Shown here: in pieces, positions 1 to 8,638 of the stretch | Layout: every line of letters begins with the position of its first letter | Numbering within the stretch: position 1 is the stretch's first letter | Assembly (NCBI GenBank): GCA_943787485.1 | Contig: CALSMP010000005.1 | Location: 186,001 to 250,000, forward strand | Direction: 5' to 3' | Length of the DNA stretch: 64,000 nucleotides | From: an uncultured Luminiphilus sp. | Lineage (GTDB): Bacteria > Pseudomonadota > Gammaproteobacteria > Pseudomonadales > Halieaceae | Notes under the pieces: generated by a model | What the model saw: only the letters and a program-made list of their open reading frames with translations | What the model was told of the DNA's origin: nothing | The model's database searches: none | Made by a program: the position numbers and the translations under genes

Positions 1-139
1 GGGCTTCCGCGAGCGCCGACCCGCCGGATCGATCGCGCTCTAGAAGATGGAGCGTCATTCGCTGCGCCGATTTTGGACCGACGCCAGGCAGACACCGAAG
101 CGCTTCTATCAACGCCGTAATTGAGGGAGAAAATTTCAT
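1..139 (-). CDS. recR: Recombination mediator protein RecR (partial, N-terminus only)
   Basis: The reverse strand from position 139 begins [20 protein letters not shown] and continues [16 protein letters not shown], which is the typical RecR amino terminus with its helix-hairpin-helix segment. RecR works with RecF and RecO to load RecA at gapped DNA. Only the first 46 codons lie in the window, and the zinc finger and Toprim domain are beyond the edge. The ATG overlaps the stop of the preceding 50-codon ORF (ATGA), so it is translationally coupled and lies in the dnaX operon, as is usual. Identification rests on family knowledge of the N-terminal sequence and on position after dnaX. Confidence 0.9.
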   Translation of the reverse strand, partial: MKFSPSITALIEALRCLPGVGPKSAQRMTLHLLERDRSGGSALAEA

Positions 140-288
140 ATTTTCAATAGCTTATCGTTTAAATGGAAAGCTAATAATAAATGCATATAGCGCACGTCGG
201 CGCGCCGATACTCAGCCTGCAAGCACGGCTCGGATTGAGCAGATTGGGCGGCTGCCGCAATAACCTGCGCCACATTTCTCGCCATCAT
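136..288 (-). CDS. Small hypothetical ORF (50 aa) between dnaX and recR
   Basis: This ORF starts at an ATG overlapping the dnaX stop (ATGA at 285-288) and ends at a TGA overlapping the recR ATG. It begins [20 protein letters not shown] and ends HLNDKLLKI. The tight overlap on both sides suggests it is translated, or at least keeps ribosomes moving from dnaX to recR. In most bacteria ybaB/ebfC, encoding a nucleoid-associated protein of about 107 residues, sits exactly here. This peptide is half that length and shows none of the glycine/glutamine-rich YbaB start, so I do not call it YbaB. It could be a degenerate remnant or a coupling peptide. No function is assigned. Confidence 0.5.
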   Translation of the reverse strand: MMARNVAQVIAAAAQSAQSEPCLQAEYRRADVRYMHLLLAFHLNDKLLKI

Positions 289-2060
289 GGCGATTCTCCG
301 AAATTGCGCGGAGGCCTGATCGATCCTTCCACCACCGTGGCGTCGTACTCGCCGAGGAATTGAGCGAGCAGCTGGTCGTGCTGCAGGGCTTCCTCGGCAG
401 CCCTCTGACGCTCCTCTAGCCGCCTCATGCGCAGCTCCTGCGGTGTTTTGGAGCCCACCCTGCCGGGAACCACTTCTACTTCTACTGACTGCTCGAGGAC
501 CTGTTGAAAAGCCAGCTCCAATGCCGCCACCTGACGCTCACGAAATAGCGATGCATTATTTTCATCAAGAACAAAAGACAGCTTCCTGCCGGCAACCGCC
601 ACCAGCTCACAATGTAGCGCAATGTTCTGGGTGACCCCGACCAAGCCCAGACTCTCAAAAAACTCGGGCCAATTCTCGCAGGTGGGGAGGTCCTCTTCCC
701 CTCGACCTCCAGCCCTAGCTAGCGCTGATACTTCTATTTTTGGATTACGTTCGCTCTCCATCAGCGGCTCGATGATGCTGGGGGTATCCGTGGGGTCGGC
801 TGAAGCCACCAACATATCGTCGACCTGAACTACGGGCTCGGTCTCGATTTGCGGTGACGCCACCGGCTCTACCGGTGGCCTAGACTTTTTTCCCGGGGGC
901 GCCTCGTTCGATTGCGCCTGTTTCGAAGCCGGGCCTGACTCCGAAGTTAACCCTCCCTGCCCCGCGACATCGATAGGGGCCGGCCGAAACGCCATCATCC
1001 TGAACAGCGTCATTTCCAGCGCAGCCCTAGGATCGGGGACGATCGGCAGGTCGCGCCTTCCGTTAATAGCAAATTGATAACACAGCTGGGTGTCTTCGAG
1101 GCTCATCTGTTCAGCAAAGTCGCGCATTCGCTCGGCCTCGCTCCACACACCATCCACCGAGTCGGGGACTAACTGTAATGTGGTCAGCTGATGAAAAACC
1201 CCGATGAGCTCGTCAAGCGTCGCCCCGTAATCGGGCGCGTGCTCCGCAATGCTAGCCACACCCTCAAGCAGCTTCGTCGCATCACCCGACACGACCGCCT
1301 CGACCACATCTAATACGCGCCCCCTATCGACAGTACCGAGCATGTCCCGGACATCAGCCTCGATCAGTTTTCCCGAACCGAAAGCGATGGCTTGGTCGGT
1401 CAAACTCAGGGCATCACGCATCGAGCCTTCGGCACCTCGCGCTAACAGTTGCAAGGCGCCATCATCAAAGGCCACTGACTCTTCGCTTAGGATCTGCGCA
1501 AGGTGCTCAACAATTTGCTCAGGCACCATATTTTTTAGGTTGAACTGCAAACAACGCGAGAGAATGGTTGCGGGCAGCTTTTGCGGGTCTGTCGTCGCCA
1601 GCAGAAATTTCGCATGCGGCGGCGGCTCTTCCAGTGTCTTGAGGAGCGCGTTAAAGCTGTGGTTGGAGAGCATGTGCACTTCGTCAATGAGATAGATTTT
1701 GAAGCGCGAGCGTGTTGGGGCGTACTGCACGTTATCGAGCAGTTCGCGGGTATCCTCGACTTTGGTTCGAGATGCGGCGTCTACCTCGATCAGATCGACC
1801 GAACGCCCCTCCGCAATTTCTCGGCAGGAGGCACAGTCGCCACAGGGAGTTGCGGTGACGCCACCATCGCAATTTAGGCACTTGGCCAAAATTCTGGCTA
1901 CCGTGGTCTTGCCGACGCCGCGGGTTCCCGTGAACAAATACGCGTGATGAAGCCGATCATGATCGAGCGCGTTTACCAGCGCTCTCAGTACGTGCTGCTG
2001 CCCAACCATCTCCTGAAAGGTGCTGGGTCGCCATTTGCGCGCAAGAACCTGATATCCCAT
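285..2060 (-). CDS. dnaX: DNA polymerase III subunit tau (and gamma by frameshifting)
   Basis: DnaX is the clamp-loader ATPase that opens the beta clamp and, as tau, bridges polymerase cores and the DnaB helicase. The protein starts MGYQVLARKWRPSTFQEMVG; an ATG nine codons upstream lies outside the family's normal start. It has a Walker A motif (GTRGVGKTT, about residues 44-52), four zinc-binding Cys (CLNCDGG...CGDCASC), a Walker B with DEVH, and the SRC sensor (ILSRCLQF). Full length is 591 residues, close to E. coli tau (643). The C-terminal third is low in conservation until the alpha-binding tail. A slippery heptamer at 885-891 would give a 393-residue gamma. The gene shares an ATGA overlap with the small ORF before recR. 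Confidence 0.96.
   Translation of the reverse strand: MGYQVLARKWRPSTFQEMVGQQHVLRALVNALDHDRLHHAYLFTGTRGVGKTTVARILAKCLNCDGGVTATPCGDCASCREIAEGRSVDLIEVDAASRTKVEDTRELLDNVQYAPTRSRFKIYLIDEVHMLSNHSFNALLKTLEEPPPHAKFLLATTDPQKLPATILSRCLQFNLKNMVPEQIVEHLAQILSEESVAFDDGALQLLARGAEGSMRDALSLTDQAIAFGSGKLIEADVRDMLGTVDRGRVLDVVEAVVSGDATKLLEGVASIAEHAPDYGATLDELIGVFHQLTTLQLVPDSVDGVWSEAERMRDFAEQMSLEDTQLCYQFAINGRRDLPIVPDPRAALEMTLFRMMAFRPAPIDVAGQGGLTSESGPASKQAQSNEAPPGKKSRPPVEPVASPQIETEPVVQVDDMLVASADPTDTPSIIEPLMESERNPKIEVSALARAGGRGEEDLPTCENWPEFFESLGLVGVTQNIALHCELVAVAGRKLSFVLDENNASLFRERQVAALELAFQQVLEQSVEVEVVPGRVGSKTPQELRMRRLEERQRAAEEALQHDQLLAQFLGEYDATVVEGSIRPPRNFGESP
860..891 (-). promoter_or_regulatory. Programmed -1 ribosomal frameshift signal in dnaX
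   Basis: On the minus strand the heptamer A AAA AAG (885-891) lies in the tau frame. A -1 slip reads GTC and then TAG (880-882), ending gamma at 393 residues. Six nucleotides after the heptamer comes a perfect 7-bp stem, CCACCGG / CCGGTGG with loop TAGAG (860-878). A GAGG Shine-Dalgarno-like element sits ten nucleotides upstream. All three parts match the arrangement known from E. coli dnaX (heptamer, downstream hairpin, upstream SD). That the slip occurs here is inferred. Confidence 0.85.
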
Positions 2061-2107
2061 AGCTATTTCTGGCCCAATCCTGTGCACGCATCAATAGGGA
2101 GGTAACC

Positions 2108-2203
2108 CGGGCAGCCGCACCCCGGCACCCGACGCGATAGTTACCGTTGCTCCCTTCCGGGCCTGGCGGGGTTCACTATCTGTCGCTGCGAGGGGACCAC
2201 CCG
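2108..2203 (-). ncRNA. ffs: 4.5S signal recognition particle RNA (bacterial small SRP RNA)
   Basis: The reverse strand contains the conserved SRP core GTGAACCCCGCCAGGCCCGG followed by AAGGGAGCAACGGTAAC. This is the apical hairpin and Ffh-binding symmetric loop of the small bacterial SRP RNA. The flanks GGGTGGTCCCC (5') and GGGGTGCGGCTGCCC (3') can pair to close the rod, so ends are set at about 2203 and 2108. The RNA binds Ffh and FtsY for co-translational membrane targeting. It lies upstream of dnaX on the same strand, as in many gammaproteobacteria. The exact mature ends are estimates. Confidence 0.93.
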
Positions 2204-2357
2204 AGTCACCATGATTCCCGCCAACGGCGGGGGGACATAGTGTCGCGAAATCATTAACGTTCCGCAACTTTAGTTACCGCCCAACCACCTTCGATGACAC
2301 CGTATGTAAAAGCTGTTAACATTCAGCCCTTTCCTGCTACCCCGGATCATCAACGCC

Positions 2358-3470
2358 TTGGCTGTCAATCCCTCAGCGCTGAAAGTGACACTGCTCGCAG
2401 TGGCTGTTGCCGCACTGATAACGACTGCGGTGACGCAACTGCTCTATGCCACCAAACCCAACACACTCTCGGGGACGGCAGCGCCCCTGCCCGTCGCGGT
2501 GACACCATTCATCAAGCAGTCAGCTTACACCCGGCTGGGTCGCTTTATTGGCGTGGTAAGCGCGGAAAATGACAGCCTCGTTGCGTTTGAAGTAGCTGGC
2601 AGCGTGAGCTCCCTCCCCGCGACGAACGGACTTCGCGTTATCCGGGGAGATCGTCTTGCGACGCTGGACACCGACAGAAAAACAGCCGCCCTGGCCACCG
2701 CCGAAGCGGAAATACGCCGAGTAAAAGCCGATTTGAACCTCGCCCAACTGCAACAGCAGCGGGTCACCGATCTACTGGAAAAGGGATTGGTATCTCAGCA
2801 AGCCGTTGACGAGGCTAACTACACCGTCGATGCACTCCAAGCGACACTGGACAGAGCAACGTCAACCGCAACTGGAGCAGGTCTCGACATCGAAAAAAGC
2901 ACGCTAACCGCCCCCTTTTCTGGCGTCGTTGCTAAACGACTGGTGGAAGTAGGCGCAGTGGTCAACGCGGGCACCCCGGTTCTTCAGTTGATTTCAGACG
3001 GGAAGCTCGAAGCGCGTATCGGCGTGCCCCAGCAGATTGCGGCCACCTTAAGCATAGGAGATAGCTATACGATCACAGCAGACAATCGGTCCTTCACCGG
3101 ACGTCTGCGAGCCATTAGGCAGGATATTGATCCGGTAACACTGACGGTTGGCGCGATTTTTGATTTGCCAGAGGCATTGGCACTACTTGACGGGCAGTCT
3201 GTCACCCTCGAACTGGAGGAGTCCGTGCCAATGGAGGGCGGCTGGCTGCCTCTCGATGCGCTCACTGAGGGCGATCGTGGCCTGTGGAACGTATTAGTGG
3301 TCAACGCGGAAATTGAGGGCCACATCGCCCGACGGGAGACGGTAGAGGTAATCTATAGCCGAGGTGATCAGGTCTTTGTCAGGGGCACGCTGGCCGAGCA
3401 GGCGCTGGTAATCAGTGGCGGACTGCAACGCCTGAGTTCGGGCAGAATCGTGGAGCCTTTGGGGCTATAG
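2358..3470 (+). CDS. RND efflux system periplasmic adaptor (membrane fusion protein)
   Basis: This is an HlyD/AcrA-type adaptor of 370 residues that links an inner-membrane RND pump to an outer-membrane channel. It has an N-terminal hydrophobic segment (about residues 7-28), a lipoyl half-motif followed by a short alpha hairpin (about residues 85-150, EAEIRRVKADLNLAQLQQQR), the return lipoyl half (TAPFSGVVAKRLVEVGAVVN), a beta-barrel and a membrane-proximal domain. The start is a TTG at 2358, the first credible start after an in-frame TAA at 2307, with a GTG about nine codons later as an alternative. The stop is three nucleotides before the pump gene, so the two form an operon. No outer-membrane factor is encoded nearby. 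Confidence 0.87.
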   Translation: MAVNPSALKVTLLAVAVAALITTAVTQLLYATKPNTLSGTAAPLPVAVTPFIKQSAYTRLGRFIGVVSAENDSLVAFEVAGSVSSLPATNGLRVIRGDRLATLDTDRKTAALATAEAEIRRVKADLNLAQLQQQRVTDLLEKGLVSQQAVDEANYTVDALQATLDRATSTATGAGLDIEKSTLTAPFSGVVAKRLVEVGAVVNAGTPVLQLISDGKLEARIGVPQQIAATLSIGDSYTITADNRSFTGRLRAIRQDIDPVTLTVGAIFDLPEALALLDGQSVTLELEESVPMEGGWLPLDALTEGDRGLWNVLVVNAEIEGHIARRETVEVIYSRGDQVFVRGTLAEQALVISGGLQRLSSGRIVEPLGL

Positions 3471-3473
3471 GCC

Positions 3474-6400
3474 ATGCTTGCCCGTCTGCTTTTCACCCAC
3501 TCCCGCTATTTGAGCCTGATTATTCTCACGACGATAGTCGTGGGATACAGCTCATTTAATACCTTGGGGCGACAAGAAGACCCAACCATCACCCCCTTTA
3601 TCGCCAAAATTGAGACCTTGTTCCCCGGCGCAAGCCCCAGCCGTGTCGAGTCGCTTGTTACCAAACCCCTTGAGGAGGCACTGCAGGAAATTCCCGAGCT
3701 CGAGGAAATAAAATCCACCTCCGCGAGCGGCATCTCGGTTATCGCCATCGAAACAGATTATCGATTGTCCCTTAGTGAGATCGATCGAGTCTGGACGGAA
3801 ATTCGAGATGTGGTGGCTAGTGAGGCTGAACGCTTTCCTGAGGGCGTTATGCCGCCGGTCGTAGACGATGACCTGATAACCGCGTTTGTAAAGATCATGG
3901 CGATTTCTAGTGCCGAGGGGCGCAACCTGCCCCCTTCTGTGCTCAGACGCGAGGCGGAGCTTTTTGCCGATAAGATTCGAACGATTCCACGAACCAAGCG
4001 GGTCATGTTTTTCGGCATGCCGGAAGAAGAAATTCGTATTGAGCTGGACGCCAGAAAACTCGCTCAGCTCGGCATGAGCGTCCGAGATGTAAGCGACATT
4101 GTGGCCGCCGCTGATGTGAAGGTGCCGGCAGGCAAGCTGACAGCCTCAGGGTCAGCGCTGACCATCGAACTCAGCGGCGACTTTGTCGATTTAGAAGCGA
4201 TTAGAAATCTGCAACTCCGGACCCAGCCAGACGGTGCCAGCCTTAGGCTGCAAGATATTGCCACTATCTCCCGGGGTGAGCGCCGACCGGCGAACAGTTA
4301 TGCCCTCTCAGACGGACGCCGATCGGTCCTGCTCGGGGTTGAGATGGACCTTGGGTATCAGGTAGATCGTTACAGCGATCGGTTCGACGCGTTTCTGGAG
4401 GGCTACCTTGCTGAGGCACCCGCGGGGCTTCTCATCGAGACAGCTTATGACCAGAGCCTGTACACGGAGGCGCGACTTCGGTCGGTCGCTAACAACCTCC
4501 TGATGGGCGTGGCATTGGTGATCTTGGTCTTGCTTTTTACTCTGGGCTGGCGCGCTGCCGCAGTCGTCGCCTTCGTTTTGCCCTTGTGCACGCTTTTGTC
4601 GATGATTCCGCTGCTTTATTTCGCGGTGCCCATCCACCAGATGTCGCTCACCGGCCTGGTGGTGGCATTAGGGCTACTTGTTGATGGCTCTATTGTTATG
4701 ACGGATGAGGTGCGAAAGCGACTGATCGAGGGCCTCAAACCCATTGATGCAATGACCGGAGCTGTCTCTCGCCTGCGCGTCCCACTCGTTGCATCGACTC
4801 TGACGACGGTCCTTACCTTTCTTCCTATGGCCATTCTCGAGGGACCGGCGGGTGACTTTCTTGGGTCAATCGCTATCTCCGTCATCGTCATGCTGGTTTC
4901 TTCAATGGTGCTCGCGTTAACGTTGACTCCGGTGCTGGCAGCACGGCTCCTCCCAGACGGCTTGTCAGCGGCCAATCGCTGGTGGCAGTTCGGCGCTCAC
5001 CTACCCGCAATAGCGCATCGTTTCCGACAGTCTCTGGATTGGTCTCTGAGGTTTCCCTTGGGTGCGATGGCCCTCGCCCTGTCACTGCCGCTCACCGGCT
5101 TTTTCAGCGCGGGCGCATTGACCAATCAGTTTTTTCCGGGCACGAGTCGGGATCAATTTTATCTACAGGTCACCCTCCCCGATAGCGCCTCAATTGAAGA
5201 CTCCCTCGAACTGGCACTGGCGCTCAACAACGATCTAAGTAGCGAGCCTCTCGTTCGCCGGGTTGAGTGGTCCGTCGGCGAGAGCGCGCCGGCCTTTTAC
5301 TACAATATGCGCTCGAACAAAAAATCCACCCCCAATTGGCTGGAAGCGCTGGTTCTAACTCACGACGACAAGAAGACCGACACGCTAATTCGACGTTTGC
5401 AGCGCGAATTGGATCGTCGCTACCCAGCAGCGCAAATCATAGTAAGGGGGATTGACCAGGGCCCGCCTGTGGAAGCGCCGATAGAGGTGCGCGTGCTCGG
5501 CCCTAACTCAAGCACCCTCAAAGCCCTTGGGGAGCAGTTCCGGCAGCGGCTGGAGAACCTTCCTGATGTCACTCACACCAAAATGAGCGTGACAGCGGCG
5601 CCTCCGAAGCTCAGCTTCGACTTCGACGAGGGAAGCCTCAGCCGTCTTGGCTTAACCCGGAAGCAAGTCGCCGGTCACATCAATGATGCGCTTAGGGGGC
5701 TGACCAGTGGTGAACTGCTGGAAGACACCGAGCGAATTCCGGTAAGGACGAGCCTGAACCTCGACGAGTGGTCCTCGATTGAGCGGATAAGCAATCTCCA
5801 GCTACCGGTTCGCGACGGTGGCTCGGCGGTTCCTGCCGTCCCGCTAGGATCGCTGGGTGAGATACGGCTCGAACCTAACGACAGCCCTATCTCGCGAAGA
5901 GACGGTGTGCGTAGCAATACAATTCAAGGATTTCTGACCCGAGGCGTGTTACCCGCAGAAGCACTGAAGTTGTTGGAGCAGGACCTGGTGGCAAACCCGG
6001 TGGATTTGCCCCACGGGTACCGCTATATTTTTGGGGGTGATAGCGAAGAGCGGGCGGGCGTGGTTAACGACCTGATAGCGCCCCTCGGAATTATCCTAGC
6101 CGCCCTCATTGCTACTATTTTGCTGACCTTTAACTCCTGGCGCCTCACCGGTGGCGCACTTTTAGTTTGCGGCTGTTCTTTCGGTTTAAGCTTGTTGGCT
6201 CTGGCGATCTCCGGCTTCCCCCTTGGGATCCAAGCGCTAATAGGCATCATCGGCTCGATCGGGGTGTCGATCAATGCCGCCATCATCATTTTGACCGCAC
6301 TGCAACAAGACACGGGAGCGGCGAGAGGCGACACAGAGGCAATTCGAAACGTGGTCATTGATTCAAGCCGCCATATCGTCTCAACTACCGTCACCACTTT

Positions 6401-6581
6401 TGGCGGCTTCTTACCGCTGATATTGGAGGGGGGGAAATTTTGGCCGCCCTTCGCCGTAGCGATTGCCGGTGGGGTGCTTTTGTCGACCGTTATTTCCTTT
6501 TATCTGGTGCCACCACTCTTTCTCGTGACACTCAAGCGGCGCGGTAACGAAGGCATCCTCAAAGCAGGAGTTGCCGTATGA
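3474..6581 (+). CDS. RND-family efflux transporter permease (AcrB-like)
   Basis: The protein has 1035 residues and the internal two-fold repeat of the HAE1/AcrB family: one TM helix, a large periplasmic loop, six TM helices, a second loop and five more. It exports hydrophobic compounds or drugs using the proton gradient; the substrate cannot be inferred. TM4 reads ALGLLVDGSIVMTDE near residue 404, so only the first of the AcrB Asp pair (D407/D408) is kept. TM10 reads IGVSINAAIIILTA near residue 930, with no lysine at the AcrB K940 position. The gene is three nucleotides after the adaptor, and its stop overlaps the TetR start (ATGA). Confidence 0.9.
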   Translation: MLARLLFTHSRYLSLIILTTIVVGYSSFNTLGRQEDPTITPFIAKIETLFPGASPSRVESLVTKPLEEALQEIPELEEIKSTSASGISVIAIETDYRLSLSEIDRVWTEIRDVVASEAERFPEGVMPPVVDDDLITAFVKIMAISSAEGRNLPPSVLRREAELFADKIRTIPRTKRVMFFGMPEEEIRIELDARKLAQLGMSVRDVSDIVAAADVKVPAGKLTASGSALTIELSGDFVDLEAIRNLQLRTQPDGASLRLQDIATISRGERRPANSYALSDGRRSVLLGVEMDLGYQVDRYSDRFDAFLEGYLAEAPAGLLIETAYDQSLYTEARLRSVANNLLMGVALVILVLLFTLGWRAAAVVAFVLPLCTLLSMIPLLYFAVPIHQMSLTGLVVALGLLVDGSIVMTDEVRKRLIEGLKPIDAMTGAVSRLRVPLVASTLTTVLTFLPMAILEGPAGDFLGSIAISVIVMLVSSMVLALTLTPVLAARLLPDGLSAANRWWQFGAHLPAIAHRFRQSLDWSLRFPLGAMALALSLPLTGFFSAGALTNQFFPGTSRDQFYLQVTLPDSASIEDSLELALALNNDLSSEPLVRRVEWSVGESAPAFYYNMRSNKKSTPNWLEALVLTHDDKKTDTLIRRLQRELDRRYPAAQIIVRGIDQGPPVEAPIEVRVLGPNSSTLKALGEQFRQRLENLPDVTHTKMSVTAAPPKLSFDFDEGSLSRLGLTRKQVAGHINDALRGLTSGELLEDTERIPVRTSLNLDEWSSIERISNLQLPVRDGGSAVPAVPLGSLGEIRLEPNDSPISRRDGVRSNTIQGFLTRGVLPAEALKLLEQDLVANPVDLPHGYRYIFGGDSEERAGVVNDLIAPLGIILAALIATILLTFNSWRLTGGALLVCGCSFGLSLLALAISGFPLGIQALIGIIGSIGVSINAAIIILTALQQDTGAARGDTEAIRNVVIDSSRHIVSTTVTTFGGFLPLILEGGKFWPPFAVAIAGGVLLSTVISFYLVPPLFLVTLKRRGNEGILKAGVAV

Positions 6582-7237
6582 GCAGTTCGCCGCGCTCCTA
6601 TCACCACGGTAACTTAAAGGACGCGCTGATCGTTGCGGCGGCGGAGCTAATCGATAGTCATGGGACAACCGAATTCAGTATCACGGACGCCGCTAATCGC
6701 GCTGGAGTAAGCAACGCAGCTCCCTATCGCCACTATAAAGACAAGCAAGATCTGCTTGAGCATGTTAGAGAGCTCGCCTTCCTCGGCCTCTATGAGGCGC
6801 TTGATCAAGCGAGCCATGAAAACAGCGAGCGGCACGGGGCGGCAGATCAGATCATCGCCATCGGCCTCGCCTATCTCTCTTATGCTCGCGACAAAAAGCG
6901 CTTTTTTTCACTCATGTGGGAGCATGCACCACCCGATACAGATTCAGCGACCAAGATGTCAGGGTTCTTTGTATTGGTTGACGCCGTATCGGCCTACTTA
7001 TCAAACAACCCCCTTGAGGCAAGTCACAACCCTAATGAGTGTGCACATCAGGCTGCACGGCAACCGCCCTCAGAAGCGTTATCGCTACGGATCGCAACCC
7101 AGCTATGGGCGCTGGTTCATGGGCTTGCCACGCTAGAGCAACATAATTTGCTAACAAGATTTGATACCGCCGCAAACGCGGATACCCTGTTATCGACTAG
7201 CTGTCATTCGCTCCTGAAAAGCTTGACCGAATGCTGA
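6578..7237 (+). CDS. TetR/AcrR-family transcriptional regulator
   Basis: This 219-residue protein opens SYHHGNLKDALIVAAAELID followed by a TetR helix-turn-helix (about residues 28-52, FSITDAANRAGVSNAAPYRH, then YKDKQDLLEHV). The C-terminal region resembles the WHG-type ligand domain. The ATG overlaps the end of the RND permease gene, so it belongs to the efflux operon and most likely represses it in response to a pump substrate; this is inferred from context. A longer low-complexity stretch around residues 140-160 separates the last helices. Confidence 0.88.
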   Translation: MSSSPRSYHHGNLKDALIVAAAELIDSHGTTEFSITDAANRAGVSNAAPYRHYKDKQDLLEHVRELAFLGLYEALDQASHENSERHGAADQIIAIGLAYLSYARDKKRFFSLMWEHAPPDTDSATKMSGFFVLVDAVSAYLSNNPLEASHNPNECAHQAARQPPSEALSLRIATQLWALVHGLATLEQHNLLTRFDTAANADTLLSTSCHSLLKSLTEC

Positions 7238-7332
7238 CACCCTGGCATGCCCGCGATCCATCGCATTGGGGGTGACAGGTGAAATCTGCCGGGACTTGGG
7301 TAGTGGATCCCAGAATGGCATACTGCGCGCCT

Positions 7333-7409
7333 CCGCCCGTAGCACAACCGGATAGTGCAACGGCCTTCTAAGCCGTAGGTTGCAGGTTCGAGTCCTGCCG
7401 GGCGGGCCA
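7333..7409 (+). tRNA. tRNA-Arg (anticodon TCT)
   Basis: The acceptor stem CCGCCCG pairs with CGGGCGG, followed by discriminator G and an encoded CCA. The anticodon arm CGGCC-TTCTAAG-CCG places TCT at the anticodon position, and the T arm is GCAGG-TTCGAGT-CCTGC. The 77-nt cloverleaf is complete. It decodes AGA/AGG. No duplicated 3' end was noticed elsewhere in the window, so there is no sign that it serves as an integration site here. Confidence 0.95.
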
Positions 7410-7472
7410 CCGACTAACTTGCTTTAATCAGCATTGCGCATTAGCCATCCATGTATTGGGAGCCCCTGCTTG

Positions 7473-8582
7473 ATGAAATTGTTTGAGCGTGCCGTCCTCC
7501 ACATAGGCGGAGAAAAGACTGGATCAACCAGTCTCCAACATCGCTTGGACCTCTCGCGGGACACCCTGCTGCAACAAGGCTTCTATCTACCCCAAACGGG
7601 CACACATAACGGGAACGCTTGGGGCTTTGCCGCGATCGGTCAGCATCACCCCAAATTTTCCATGCACCACCAAATGACTCAGACCACGAAAAGTCATGAG
7701 GAGGCCGTCAGCGAGTTGATCGAAGCCTACAACACTGAACTGGGCCGTGCGCGAGAGACTTGCGATACATTACTAATATCCTGCGAACACCTCCAAACTA
7801 TGGTCGACCTTCGCGGCATTAGGCGCCTGCTCGAATGGCTTTCGACCATCACAAAGCGGATTGATCTGGTTTACGTTATAAGACGGCAGGATCAAATCAT
7901 TCAAAGCCTTTTCAGCACCGCACTTCGCAATGGCGCATTGATCGAGCCACTTGTTCAGCATAAAACCGTGGCTCGAATCGAAAACAAGCGACTGAATCAC
8001 TGGACTGCCATTACCCAGTATCTCGCGCTCCCAAACATTGTGCCCATGACAGTTAGACCCGTTCGTTATCGGGGTGTAGACGAGATGCCCCTGTTTGAAC
8101 AAGAGCTGAATGAGGCGATCGGCATCTCAGAAAGGTTGCCCGAGTCGATGCAACAAAAAAACCTGTCCCTAGATGCGGACGCGGTGAAATTTTTGGCTAC
8201 TCTCACACACCCCGAGATGCAGCATCATATCCCCTGCTCCAGCGAACAGCTCAGTGGGATCATTGATACACTTGAGGCCACCCACAATGGTCAAAAATTT
8301 GACATGCCAAACAGCTGGGCCAGGGAGGCAATGCTTCCTTTTGGGCCAAGCAATCAGCGAACATTACAAGCCTTTCTAGACGACGGTTATCCGCTGTTCA
8401 CGCAGGAGGGTTTTCGGATGTACCCTCACATGGGTGATCTCACCATTGCGATGTCAAGAGACGAATTCTTTGCCTTCGTTGAAGAGCGCAACGGGTTGTC
8501 TGAATCCTATGGCGACCTCCCAAAGGACGTTTTGGAAGCTCCGTTCTCCCGGATCAGTGACCTGATGACAATTTCATCGTAG
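7473..8582 (+). CDS. Putative sulfotransferase-like protein (PAPS-binding P-loop)
   Basis: The start is ATG at 7473, giving MKLFERAVLHIGGEKTGSTS; the longer frame to 7434 has a poor start. The motif HIGGEKTGSTSLQ (residues 9-21) matches the 5'-phosphosulfate-binding loop of sulfotransferases (GxxKTGTTxLQ). A later RRQD segment after a hydrophobic strand (IDLVYVIRRQDQ) resembles the 3'-phosphate-binding region. At 369 residues it is a typical single-domain length. The acceptor molecule is unknown; cell-surface glycans are common for bacterial homologues. It stands alone between tRNA-Arg and a convergent secreted protein. A GGGCC-ACTCG-GGCCC hairpin follows the stop at about 8588-8602. Confidence 0.65.
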   Translation: MKLFERAVLHIGGEKTGSTSLQHRLDLSRDTLLQQGFYLPQTGTHNGNAWGFAAIGQHHPKFSMHHQMTQTTKSHEEAVSELIEAYNTELGRARETCDTLLISCEHLQTMVDLRGIRRLLEWLSTITKRIDLVYVIRRQDQIIQSLFSTALRNGALIEPLVQHKTVARIENKRLNHWTAITQYLALPNIVPMTVRPVRYRGVDEMPLFEQELNEAIGISERLPESMQQKNLSLDADAVKFLATLTHPEMQHHIPCSSEQLSGIIDTLEATHNGQKFDMPNSWAREAMLPFGPSNQRTLQAFLDDGYPLFTQEGFRMYPHMGDLTIAMSRDEFFAFVEERNGLSESYGDLPKDVLEAPFSRISDLMTISS

Positions 8583-8638
8583 GAGCGTGGGCCACTCGGG
8601 CCCATAACAACCTCGAGCGACCACTCTAAAGAGGATAC

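Noticed and set aside
5267-5455. Short ORFs inside the RND, acnB, dnaX and receptor genes on other frames
   Set aside because: They lie wholly inside conserved genes in intact frames and have no family features; shadow frames.
7385-7409. tRNA-Arg 3' end as a genomic island attachment site
   Set aside because: No second copy of the 3' sequence and no integrase were seen in the window.
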